Source of the DNA: Aquimarina algicola
GTDB taxonomy: Bacteria > Bacteroidota > Bacteroidia > Flavobacteriales > Flavobacteriaceae
DNA length: 64,000 bases
Reading direction: 5' to 3'
Assembly: GCF_006443095.1 (NCBI RefSeq)
Contig: NZ_VFWZ01000002.1
Location: 558,001 to 622,000 of the forward strand
Shown here: piece by piece, positions 55,235 to 63,651 of the stretch
How the letters are laid out: each line of letters opens with the position of its first letter
How positions within the stretch are numbered: the stretch's first letter is position 1
Translations under genes and position numbers: made by a program
The notes under the pieces: model-generated
What the model was told of the DNA's origin: nothing
The model's input: only the letters and a program-made list of their open reading frames with translations
The model's database searches: none

Positions 55235-56107
55235 TTAAAATACGGCTCTTAAACCTATATTAAATGTTTCTCCAAGACCAGTATTATCACCATCTACAAA
55301 ATTAGTGTACAGCGCTTCTATATTTAACTCTCTTGTAAGTTGATATTTTGCTCCACCGCCCAATGCTGTAAAACTTTGATCAAAATCATTTCCTAAATCA
55401 ATAAGTTCTGAATGTTGTGCAAGTGCTAAAACTGTAAATTTTGAACTAGGAAAATAACTGAAAAATATTCCCGGAGTAAGCCTTAAGCTATTATTAGCAA
55501 AACTGTCTTCTTCTTCTCCAAAATTAAGTTCTGAGTTTAACTCTCCAAAAATTTGAAATTTATTCCCAGGGAAAGTATGATCATAAAAGAAACGATTTTG
55601 CCAGATATATCCATCTTGATCTAAGAAAACACCATCTTCAGTTTCATTATCTACCAGAGGAATAAAAAATGAACTTTGAATAGAAAAATTGTTTACATTT
55701 TTTAAGGGTACAAATTTTACTGACGGTGCTATAGATGTTAATCCAGACCTAGCAGTTCCACCTTCTCCATCAAATTTAAAAACGTCTAATGCATCTCTAT
55801 CTGCAACTACATTTGATCTAAATTCTAAAATAGCTCCCACATTCCATCTTCTGTTATTTCCAACACCAGTATACGCTTCTAACGTTGAAGTAAAAAAGGT
55901 TTGTCTAGGTTCTTTACCATCTGTAAAGGTACTTTCTGTTTGTGTATAAAGGTTATTAAACCATTTGATATCATATTGACCTTTTCCTATTAATTTTGAA
56001 GGTGTAAGTGTTTGTATAACCGAACCTTGATCTTCTTCATCTTGTGCTATACCAGCTACTGAAAGACATAAACCTATGGCTAATGCAAATACTACTTTTG
56101 TTTTCAT
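55235..56107 (-). CDS. outer-membrane beta-barrel protein
   Basis: Its 290 residues carry a signal peptide (cut near AGIAQ), then alternating strands and a C-terminal phenylalanine after NIGLRAVF, as required for barrel insertion. It looks like a transporter- or porin-type barrel of about 12 strands (YDIKWFNNLYTQTESTF, RRWNVGAILEFRSNV). The cargo is unknown. A 9-bp inverted repeat, AGTTTGTCT (55169-55177) with AGACAAACT (55216-55224), follows its stop, before the GH113-like gene. Confidence 0.75.
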   Translation of the reverse strand: MKTKVVFALAIGLCLSVAGIAQDEEDQGSVIQTLTPSKLIGKGQYDIKWFNNLYTQTESTFTDGKEPRQTFFTSTLEAYTGVGNNRRWNVGAILEFRSNVVADRDALDVFKFDGEGGTARSGLTSIAPSVKFVPLKNVNNFSIQSSFFIPLVDNETEDGVFLDQDGYIWQNRFFYDHTFPGNKFQIFGELNSELNFGEEEDSFANNSLRLTPGIFFSYFPSSKFTVLALAQHSELIDLGNDFDQSFTALGGGAKYQLTRELNIEALYTNFVDGDNTGLGETFNIGLRAVF

Positions 56108-56216
56108 TTCTTTGATTTATTAGCATAAGAGTCCTTGTTCAAAGCATATTTTATATCGAAACTTTGAAAAAATATCTCCTATAAAAAGTTATTAATTAAT
56201 TGTTTTTAAGACTATT

Positions 56217-56924
56217 TTAAATTTGATTCAAATTCCAGTTGTAGGTATAGTAAGATACTTTAGCTTTAGCTGGAATTTTTTCTTTTCTGAACTTATTAAT
56301 AAAATCTACTTCAGATCCATTACGAGTGAAATCTTCCTTATACCATTCAAAAATTTGGGATATCTGTACTTTATTTCCTTTTACTTTTATAAAAGAAGAG
56401 TTGTTAAGAGCTTTAACTGTTTGTCTCTGTAATTGAGCTTCTAATGTTGAAGGTTTGTATGCTGTATTAATAATCGGTGGGCAACCTAAACCAGCACACA
56501 CCAATACAAAGTGAAATCTTGCTTCATTAGGAAAGTTTTTTCTCAATATCTTATTCTCAAGATCATTAAGTGTGGTTTTAACACCTCCTAATGTATATGT
56601 AGTTTTATCAAAAAAGCCTTTGACGTTAAGTGGTGATTTGGTAGGATAATTATCCACTATTCCTTTGATTACTGCCAAATTATAAGCGTTAATATAAAAC
56701 GCTTGATACGTACTCACTTTACTTTTTGAAACCTTTATGCCAGCCGCCATATCAATTAAAGCTTCAAGACTTGCAGGATCTTTTTTGATTTCTTTATATT
56801 TTACTTTTCCATTTGCAACATAAGTCTTAAAAAAGACATCTGCTTTACTAAAAAAATCAGTAGTGCTTTGAGAAAAACCAAACTGAATTGACACTAATAA
56901 TAGAAATACTGTTACTTTTTTCAT
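56217..56924 (-). CDS. DUF547 protein, copy 4 (divergent)
   Basis: An exported DUF547 protein of 235 residues: signal to about residue 19 (FGFSQ), YQAFYINAYNLAVIKGIVDN, LENKILRKNF and an intact pair C143/C148 in VCAGLGCPP. It is less like the other three copies, which resemble each other. It leads the minus-strand group with the barrel protein, the GH113-like enzyme and the BamA-like protein. The function of the domain is unknown. Confidence 0.85.
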   Translation of the reverse strand: MKKVTVFLLLVSIQFGFSQSTTDFFSKADVFFKTYVANGKVKYKEIKKDPASLEALIDMAAGIKVSKSKVSTYQAFYINAYNLAVIKGIVDNYPTKSPLNVKGFFDKTTYTLGGVKTTLNDLENKILRKNFPNEARFHFVLVCAGLGCPPIINTAYKPSTLEAQLQRQTVKALNNSSFIKVKGNKVQISQIFEWYKEDFTRNGSEVDFINKFRKEKIPAKAKVSYYTYNWNLNQI

Positions 56925-57245
56925 TTCTTTTCTTTTTGTCAGCTTATTAATATAAAGCTGAATATATATTATGATTAAAAACTAATGAAGTTTATCATGA
57001 TAACCAGGCAGTCAGTCGAAGGGTAAATATTCAACTTACAAATATTTTTAGATTTATTTAAGGCATTAGAAACAAATCTTTTTGTATTGCTTCATGTACG
57101 TTAAACATAACATTTCCTTACAAAAGCCGTCTTTTTTTAGATTGATTCTAAATTAAACCAGCTTCATAAGTTCTTATATTTATGTTCGACTTAAAAGACT
57201 CAGGTATTTGCCTCTTAACTAATATTGACAATTAACAATCATTTT
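56925..57245. promoter_or_regulatory. 321-bp divergent region between DUF547 copy 4 and the FAD oxidoreductase
   Basis: TCAGCTT and AAGCTGA form a 7-bp inverted repeat around 56939-56961, close to the DUF547 start. No exact TAnnTTTG box was found in either direction and no gene was seen. Confidence 0.35.
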
Positions 57246-58547
57246 ATGGAACACATTGTAATTATAGGAAATGGAATTTCGGGGGTTACCGCTGCAAGAC
57301 ATATCCGAAAAATGTCTGACAAAAAAATAACTATTGTCTCTTCTGAAACAGACTATTTCTTTTCTCGTACAGCTTTGATGTATATTTACATGGGACATAT
57401 GAAATTTGAACATACTCAACCTTACGAAAATTGGTTTTGGAAAAAAAATAGAATTCAGCTTAAAAAAGGTTTTGTATCAAAGGTTAACCATGAGTCTAAC
57501 GAGTTGATTTTTAGCAACGAAGAAACATTATCATATGACAAACTTATCATAGCAACTGGATCAAAACCTAATAAATTTGGTTGGCCGGGACAGGATCTGG
57601 AAGGTGTAATGGGTATGTATCACAAACAAGATCTAGAAAATTTAGAAAAATACGCCCCTAATAGTAAAGTTTGTAAACATGCCGTAATTGTAGGAGGTGG
57701 ATTAATCGGGATCGAATTGGCAGAAATGTTACACTCTCGTAATATACCGGTTACCTTTTTGGTTCGAGAAGATAGCTTTTGGAATGGCGTATTACCCGCA
57801 GGAGAAAGTGGTATGATCAATCGACATATCAAAAATCATCATATTGATCTGAGATTAGGAGTTAATCTCAAAGAAATTATCTCTGATGATCATGGCAAAG
57901 CAAAAGCAGTAGTAATACAAGAAACAGGCGAAGTTATAGATTGTGACGTCGTAGGACTTACCGCGGGAGTTTCTCCAAATATAGACTTCTTAAAAGATTC
58001 TGGAATAGAATTAGGAAGAGGAGTAAAAGTAAACAGATATTTAGAAACTAATATTCCTAATATTTATGCTATAGGAGACTGTGCCGAGCAACACGAAGCC
58101 ATTGGCAATCGCAGACCTATAGAAGCCGTTTGGTATACCGGACGGATGATGGGAGAAACTGTCGCACAAACCATATGCGACAATAGAATCGAATATAAAC
58201 CGGGACATTGGTTCAATAGTGCAAAATTTTTAGATATCGAATATCAAACGTATGGTTGGGTATTTGGACAACCAAAAGAATATGAACAACAGTTCCATTG
58301 GATACATGAAGACGACACAAAATGTATAACTGTTTCTTACCATAAAGATTCTAAAGAATTTTTAGGAATTAACACCTTCGGAATCAGAATGCGTCATGAA
58401 GTTTTCGATCGATGGCTAACTGAGAAAAAAGATGTTGACTTTGTGATGCAGAATTTATCAACAGCCAATTTTGATCCAGAATTCTACCAGAAATACGAAA
58501 AAGAGGTCCTTTCTGCCTATAAAAATTCACAACTTCAAACGGTTTAA
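57246..58547 (+). CDS. FAD-dependent NAD(P)H oxidoreductase (pyridine nucleotide-disulfide type)
   Basis: A flavoprotein of 433 residues. The FAD motif GNGISG is at 8-13, a second dinucleotide motif VIVGGGLIGIELAEML around 145, and the closing FAD contact YAIGDCAE around 275. It resembles rubredoxin- or ferredoxin-reductase-like enzymes, with a C-terminal extension of about 120 residues. The ATG at 57246 starts the Rossmann fold directly; an in-frame TTG seven codons upstream is rejected. The membrane ferredoxin gene follows after 68 nt, so the two probably form an electron-transfer pair. Confidence 0.87.
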   Translation: MEHIVIIGNGISGVTAARHIRKMSDKKITIVSSETDYFFSRTALMYIYMGHMKFEHTQPYENWFWKKNRIQLKKGFVSKVNHESNELIFSNEETLSYDKLIIATGSKPNKFGWPGQDLEGVMGMYHKQDLENLEKYAPNSKVCKHAVIVGGGLIGIELAEMLHSRNIPVTFLVREDSFWNGVLPAGESGMINRHIKNHHIDLRLGVNLKEIISDDHGKAKAVVIQETGEVIDCDVVGLTAGVSPNIDFLKDSGIELGRGVKVNRYLETNIPNIYAIGDCAEQHEAIGNRRPIEAVWYTGRMMGETVAQTICDNRIEYKPGHWFNSAKFLDIEYQTYGWVFGQPKEYEQQFHWIHEDDTKCITVSYHKDSKEFLGINTFGIRMRHEVFDRWLTEKKDVDFVMQNLSTANFDPEFYQKYEKEVLSAYKNSQLQTV

Positions 58548-58615
58548 AACAAAAACAACAAATCTCTAAAGGTAATCTAGACAAAACTTTTAGAAGATAA
58601 TCAAAACATAAGAAA

Positions 58616-60256
58616 ATGAGTAATAAACTAAATCATAGCATGTCGCTTGCTAACCCCGACGCAAAAGGCATTTCTGTAAAGCAAAAAGTAGCATTAGCAA
58701 CCGGTTTTATAGGGTTCTTTATTCTAATATTAGCTCTTTTTAATACTAATTTACCAAATAAAGGAGTATTCTTAACAATAGCATTAGGATTAATAACAGC
58801 AGGAACTATTCTATTTGCCAACAATGCATATCTAACAAAATTAGAAGGAATCAAAAATGATGGTGTATGGTTCAAATCTCTCTCGTCGAGAGGTGTACTT
58901 GGTTGGTTAACTGGTGTTGGACTCACTACATTTTATATTATACTATATTTTTATGCAGAACTATTGGGCCTTGGCACTAATGGTGAAGCAAATACGGGCT
59001 TAATTGCTCTTTTTGACCCTCTAAGTAAATTACTAAGTGGTAATCCTGCTAGTCAATGGTTTGTGTATGGTACTTTGTATACCATTGCAATTATAGCATT
59101 TGGATATAAATTTATTTTAAAGTACAGACACAACAAATATCAACAAATACGTACCGTCTCTGTCATTTTCTTTCAAACAGCATTTGCCTTTATCATTCCT
59201 GAATTAATGGCTCGCCTTAACACAGAAAATTTCTCACTTCCATATAATGATTTAAAAAATATGTGGCCATTAAATTATTATGCGTTTGATGGCTGGAGAG
59301 TTGATCAATTTATAAATGCCCAAACAGTTGGTTTAGCATTTCTTATTTTTGGAATACTTCTAGTGTTTGTTATTTCTCCAATACTAACATACAAATATGG
59401 AAAACGTTGGTATTGCAGTTGGGTTTGTGGATGTGGAGGCCTAGCCGAAACTGCTGGAGATGCATTCCGCCAATTAAGTGACAAAAGAGTGAGTGCCTGG
59501 AAATTTGAGCGATGGATGATCAATACCGTTCTTGTCTTTGCAGTAGTAATGACTGTAGCTGTAATCAGTACATATTTAGGATATGATGCAAACAAATATT
59601 GGTTTACAAAAAATGTATTCCTTATCAGTGTCGTTGTATTTTTGACGGCATTACTGGCAGGTGTGATATTTTTTAAGAGAGATCAATTAAACAAGACAGC
59701 ATTGGTAGGAGCTTTTGCAGGGTATTCAATCACTATAGGTTTTATTGCTCTTATATATTTCTTTGATATTAATCAGGTAAAAGTAAATGCAGCTTATTTT
59801 TCTTTCGGATTAAACACCAAAGTATATAACCTAGATGCTGCCTTGAGATCCTTTTATGGCTTTGGTATTGGTTCTATTTTTTCAGGAGTGATAGGAACAG
59901 GATTTTATCCTATTCTGGGGAACAGAGTATGGTGCCGTATGGGATGCCCCATGGCAGGAATATTAGGAATCCAACAAAGGTTGTTCTCAAAATTCAGAAT
60001 CACAACCAATGGAGGACAGTGTATTTCTTGTGGTAACTGTTCTACATATTGCGAAATGGGTATCGATGTGCGTTCATATGCTCAAAAAGGACAAAACATT
60101 GTAAGATCGAGTTGTGTAGGTTGTGGTATTTGTTCAGCAGTTTGCCCAAGAGGGGTATTAAAACTAGAAAATGATTCTTTACAAGGACGCATCAACTCAA
60201 ACGAAGTTCTATTAGGTAACGATGTAGATCTTATGGATTATGTGAATAAAAATTAA
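58616..60256 (+). CDS. membrane 4Fe-4S ferredoxin protein, NosR/NapH-like
   Basis: A polytopic membrane protein of 546 residues with about ten helices. It has two NosR/NapH-type cysteine segments (CSWVCGCGGLAETAG and CRMGCPMAGILG) and, at the C-terminus, two [4Fe-4S] sets: CISCGNCSTYC and CVGCGICSAVCPRG. It could pass electrons between quinol and a soluble partner. The FAD oxidoreductase upstream is the natural partner. Neither NosZ nor nitrate reductase genes are nearby, so a role in nitrous-oxide or nitrate reduction is not supported. Confidence 0.85.
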   Translation: MSNKLNHSMSLANPDAKGISVKQKVALATGFIGFFILILALFNTNLPNKGVFLTIALGLITAGTILFANNAYLTKLEGIKNDGVWFKSLSSRGVLGWLTGVGLTTFYIILYFYAELLGLGTNGEANTGLIALFDPLSKLLSGNPASQWFVYGTLYTIAIIAFGYKFILKYRHNKYQQIRTVSVIFFQTAFAFIIPELMARLNTENFSLPYNDLKNMWPLNYYAFDGWRVDQFINAQTVGLAFLIFGILLVFVISPILTYKYGKRWYCSWVCGCGGLAETAGDAFRQLSDKRVSAWKFERWMINTVLVFAVVMTVAVISTYLGYDANKYWFTKNVFLISVVVFLTALLAGVIFFKRDQLNKTALVGAFAGYSITIGFIALIYFFDINQVKVNAAYFSFGLNTKVYNLDAALRSFYGFGIGSIFSGVIGTGFYPILGNRVWCRMGCPMAGILGIQQRLFSKFRITTNGGQCISCGNCSTYCEMGIDVRSYAQKGQNIVRSSCVGCGICSAVCPRGVLKLENDSLQGRINSNEVLLGNDVDLMDYVNKN

Positions 60257-60291
60257 GAATAAGACACATCCAATACTTCAAATACGATATT

Positions 60292-60335
60292 ACAAGTCCA
60301 AAATGATACTTCTTCATTCTGGACTTGTTTTTTAT
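60292..60335 (+). terminator. Rho-independent terminator after the ferredoxin gene
   Basis: ACAAGTCCA (60292-60300) pairs with TGGACTTGT (60320-60328); after one mismatch five more pairs extend the stem, and six T residues follow. It closes the FAD/ferredoxin unit. Confidence 0.82.
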
Positions 60336-60380
60336 ATCAAAATCATAATTATTTAACATTAAAAATAATTATTTATCAAC

Positions 60381-60396
60381 ACGAAAACGTTTTCGT
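60381..60396. promoter_or_regulatory. 16-bp LacI-type operator upstream of the amylase gene
   Basis: ACGAAAACGTTTTCGT is a perfect palindrome centred on CG, the hallmark of LacI-family operators. It lies 178 nt before the amylase start in a gap without other genes, which points to sugar-responsive control. It differs from the ACAAACGTTTGT site at 31009, so another LacI-type protein may bind it. Confidence 0.75.
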
Positions 60397-60573
60397 AAAA
60401 ATCATTGCTTCACTACACACCTTTAATTCCGTATATTTAATATAAGTAACTGATTTTAAGAACCTAACAATTAATCTCGCAAAATATTAACCAACTTTTT
60501 AGAAAGTCTTGCAATACCTATTTGGGTTTAAGTACTCTACAATCTTGTAATCTAACTATTAAATATATTTCAC

Positions 60574-62235
60574 ATGAAAAAACTCACACCAATCAGTTTA
60601 TTGCTATTTCTACTTATAGTAATTTTCGCATGCCAAAAAGAAGATCTCGACAATTCTTTAAACGAAATTGAAACCGAATCCACAATAGATTCAAAGTCAA
60701 GAGCAAATCTACCTAATAATGCAGAACAAGGAGCCATGCTGCATACACACACATGGCCTTTTAGTGGTATCGAACAAGCTATTCCGGATATTGCTGCGGC
60801 CGGATTTAACTCAGTTCAGGTTTCTCCGATCAATAAAACAAAGGGAAGTTCTCCCTGGTGGATATTATACCAACCTTGTGATCTTAACATTGGTAATGTA
60901 GTTCTAGGCACAGAGGCAGAATTTAGGCAACTATGTCAGACTGCCGAAAATTATGGTGTCAAAATAATTGTAGACGCTGTTCTTAATCATGTAGGAGATA
61001 ATGGTACATCAAATAATTGGGCCAATGAGTTAGATCCTGCTTTGAAAAGAAGAGAATATTATCATTGGAACGGAAGTATCAACAATTATCAAGATCGCTG
61101 GCAACTAACCCAACAAGATCTTTTGGGATTGCCTGATTGGAACACTCAAAGTTCTCAAGTACAACAATTACATATAGACTTCTTGAATAAATGTATTGAT
61201 GCCGGAGCAGATGGTTTTCGTTTTGATGCTGCAAAACACATGGAAACTAGCGGAGGCGAAGATGGAAACTGGCAAGGAAACTACTGGGAAAATGTTTTAG
61301 GAGGACTAAATAACAGGGGAAACTTATATCTTTTTGGAGAAGTCTTACCTGATAGAGCAGATAATGATGAGCAGTACATGAGGTATTATGACATTACTGC
61401 ACATGGATATGGAGGTACCCTACGTAGTGCAGTACGCAACTATGATGTCACTAATATTCAAAATATCTGGCACGGAGATCATACCATAAGTCCCGATAGA
61501 GCATTGGTATATATCGAAAATCATGATGATTATGAGCACGATGACGATGGGTCTCGATCATTAAATCCTTGGCAACGTAAAATGGGGTACGCCATTGCTG
61601 CTGCAAGGGCCGGCGTAACACCTCGTTTACTTGACAGGCCGGGTTTTGAAGATGTTTGGAAAGACCCTGATGTAGCAAACATAAATCATTTTCACAATGC
61701 CATGGTTGGGCAAAATGAGTATCTAAGGTATCCAAGAAAAGAAACTCTGGTTGTAGATAGAGGAAATAAGGGTACAGCAATCATAAATCTAGGAGGAGAC
61801 TATACCATCAATACTCAAACAAATTTAAGCTCTGGCAATTACGGTTCTTTCAATGTTTCAGGAGGACGATTAACCGGAAACGTAAAAGGCGGTGCTATCG
61901 TAACCTTGTATAATGGCAACGGCAATGGTAATGGAGGAGACAATGGCGGCGGCGGAAATCCCGATGGAGGCAATACAAAAACAGTAGTATATGTACACTA
62001 TAATGCAGGATGGGGCAACTCTATGTCTATTCGTGGTGATACAAATCCTTTGAACTGGAATTCTGGAACTCAAATGACAAATGTAAATGAAAACACCTGG
62101 AAATGGGAAACAAGCAATATCCCGCAAGGGCAAAAATTTGAGTGTAAAGTATTGATTAATGACAATCAATGGGCAACAAATAGTAATTGGTGGGTATATG
62201 GTGGTGAAACGATAGATATCTATCCTAATTTTTAA
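60574..62235 (+). CDS. GH13 alpha-amylase lipoprotein with C-terminal starch-binding-type domain
   Basis: A secreted starch hydrolase of 553 residues. The lipobox ends IFAC (Cys20). GH13 regions are clear: DAVLNH at 134-139, GFRFDAAKH at 214-222 with nucleophile Asp218, acid/base Glu256 in LFGEVL, and the third acid Asp318 in ENHDD. After the barrel a Gly/Asn linker (NGNGNGGDNGGGG) leads to a C-terminal domain of about 85 residues (YVHYNAGWGNSMSIRGD to the end) that resembles CBM25/26-type starch-binding modules. It probably works on starch at the cell surface. Confidence 0.92.
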   Translation: MKKLTPISLLLFLLIVIFACQKEDLDNSLNEIETESTIDSKSRANLPNNAEQGAMLHTHTWPFSGIEQAIPDIAAAGFNSVQVSPINKTKGSSPWWILYQPCDLNIGNVVLGTEAEFRQLCQTAENYGVKIIVDAVLNHVGDNGTSNNWANELDPALKRREYYHWNGSINNYQDRWQLTQQDLLGLPDWNTQSSQVQQLHIDFLNKCIDAGADGFRFDAAKHMETSGGEDGNWQGNYWENVLGGLNNRGNLYLFGEVLPDRADNDEQYMRYYDITAHGYGGTLRSAVRNYDVTNIQNIWHGDHTISPDRALVYIENHDDYEHDDDGSRSLNPWQRKMGYAIAAARAGVTPRLLDRPGFEDVWKDPDVANINHFHNAMVGQNEYLRYPRKETLVVDRGNKGTAIINLGGDYTINTQTNLSSGNYGSFNVSGGRLTGNVKGGAIVTLYNGNGNGNGGDNGGGGNPDGGNTKTVVYVHYNAGWGNSMSIRGDTNPLNWNSGTQMTNVNENTWKWETSNIPQGQKFECKVLINDNQWATNSNWWVYGGETIDIYPNF

Positions 62236-62255
62236 GAGTGCAATTACAACAAAGA

Positions 62256-62285
62256 AAAACGTTCCATTTGGAACGTTTTTTTTTT
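62256..62285 (+). terminator. Rho-independent terminator of the amylase gene
   Basis: A 10-bp stem, AAAACGTTCC (62256-62265) with GGAACGTTTT (62270-62279), has an ATTT loop and a run of ten T residues. It begins 21 nt after the amylase stop. Confidence 0.92.
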
Positions 62286-62405
62286 AAACAATATATTTAT
62301 TCTCTAAAAAAAGAAGTAGTATTTTTTATTTCACGACTACAATTAAAAAAAATGTTAGCATCTACGGTCTTTTTCGTCTAAGAATTCATATTAAATCTTA
62401 GAACT

Positions 62406-62957
62406 ATGCCTAAAGTATATATTCTCGCTATCATCGTTGTATTTTCAATACATAAATCCCTGGCTCAGAAGCAATATCATTATGAGTATTATACTGATGG
62501 GAGTCTAAAATCAGAGGGCTGGAAACTAGATGATAACAAAGTCGATTTTTGGTATTATTACTATCCTAATGGTAAAATAGCGCAAGAAGGGCATTATAAA
62601 GGCAATAAAAAAGATGGATTTTGGTATTTTTATTCTGAAAATGGAATAAAATTAAAAGAAGGGCACTTTAATGAGGATAAAAAAACCGGATATTGGTATT
62701 TTTACTCAAAAAACAAGGACCTGTTAAAAGAAGGACATTTTATCAATGATAAAGCAGAAAAATGGTGGGTTACTTATGACCTTTCAACAGGTATTGTTAG
62801 AAAATATCAATATAAGAACAATAAAAAAGAAGGATATTGCTTACTTTATAAGAAAAATAAGATTTTTAAAGCAGAACGATATATTAACAATAAAAAAACG
62901 GGTGAGTGGACAGATCTCTTCAGCTTTAAAAGAGACAACCCAAACGCTTCTCTATAA
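62406..62957 (+). CDS. exported MORN_2 (YwqK-like) repeat protein
   Basis: Its 183 residues have a signal peptide (cut near KSLAQ) and about six repeats of some 23 residues built on the theme EGHYKGNKKDGFWYFYSENG. This is the MORN_2 variant often labelled YwqK antitoxin; no toxin gene is next to it, so that label should not be taken as function. The glycosyltransferase gene starts 2 bases after its stop, so they are translated in series. Confidence 0.85.
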   Translation: MPKVYILAIIVVFSIHKSLAQKQYHYEYYTDGSLKSEGWKLDDNKVDFWYYYYPNGKIAQEGHYKGNKKDGFWYFYSENGIKLKEGHFNEDKKTGYWYFYSKNKDLLKEGHFINDKAEKWWVTYDLSTGIVRKYQYKNNKKEGYCLLYKKNKIFKAERYINNKKTGEWTDLFSFKRDNPNASL

Positions 62958-62958
62958 A

Positions 62959-63651
62959 ATGATTCCCAAAATTAATGTTATCATACCGGCTTTTAATGAA
63001 GAAGATTCTATAGCCCATGTGATTAAAGAAATTCCTGATATCGTTTCAGAAGTTATCGTAGTGAGTAATAATTCTACAGATAATACGGAAAGTGTGGCTA
63101 GAAACGCCGGTGCAACCGTACTAAAAGAAATACAGAAAGGATACGGGTATGCATGTCTAAAAGGCATGGAATACATCTCAAAAAAGACAGAAAAACCTGA
63201 TATTATCGTATTTCTAGATGGTGATTACAGTGATTACCCAGAAGAACTTACAAAAATTGTTGCTCCTATTATAGAAAATAATATAGATCTTGTTATTGGT
63301 TCTAGAGTAAAACGACTAAGAGAATCTGGTTCTATGACATTTCCACAAATTTTTGGCAATTGGCTAGCAACCAACTTGATGAAACTTTTTTTTAGTGCTA
63401 AATTTACAGACTTAGGTCCTTTTAGAGCTATTAAATACAAAAAGTTACTTGATTTAGAAATGATTGATAAAACATATGGTTGGACAGTCGAAATGCAATT
63501 AAAAGCATTAAAAAAGAGTTATACGTATACAGAAATACCTGTACGTTACAAAAAGAGAATTGGTGTCTCAAAAGTTTCCGGAACCATAAAAGGTGCTATA
63601 TTTGCAGGCATTAAGATTTTAAGTTGGATTTTTAAATATAGCTTTACATAA
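62959..63651 (+). CDS. family 2 glycosyltransferase (dolichol-phosphate-mannose-synthase-like)
   Basis: A GT2 enzyme of 230 residues: INVIIPAFNEEDSIAHVIKE, VVSNNSTDNTE, FLDGDYSDYPEE with the DxD-like metal site, and DLGPFRAIKYKKL. The basic end (RYKKRIGVSKVSGTIKGA) is of the polyprenyl-phosphate-sugar synthase style. The ATG at 62959 is chosen because the longer open frame would overlap the MORN protein by over 200 nt with unlike sequence. Its stop shares one base with the ATG of the next gene. Confidence 0.88.
   Translation: MIPKINVIIPAFNEEDSIAHVIKEIPDIVSEVIVVSNNSTDNTESVARNAGATVLKEIQKGYGYACLKGMEYISKKTEKPDIIVFLDGDYSDYPEELTKIVAPIIENNIDLVIGSRVKRLRESGSMTFPQIFGNWLATNLMKLFFSAKFTDLGPFRAIKYKKLLDLEMIDKTYGWTVEMQLKALKKSYTYTEIPVRYKKRIGVSKVSGTIKGAIFAGIKILSWIFKYSFT

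Noticed and set aside
58616..60256. NosR or NapH proper
   Set aside because: Cysteine motifs are similar, but no nosZ, nosD, napA or related gene is nearby, and the first membrane motif (CSWVCGCGG) departs from the usual CP-containing form.
62406..62957. Toxin-antitoxin system suggested by the YwqK-antitoxin family name
   Set aside because: No toxin gene is adjacent, the protein has a signal peptide, and the repeats are plain MORN_2 units.
62746..63651. A longer glycosyltransferase frame starting inside the MORN-repeat gene
   Set aside because: The first 71 codons overlap the MORN gene in another frame and do not resemble GT2; the ATG at 62959 gives a standard GT2 start.
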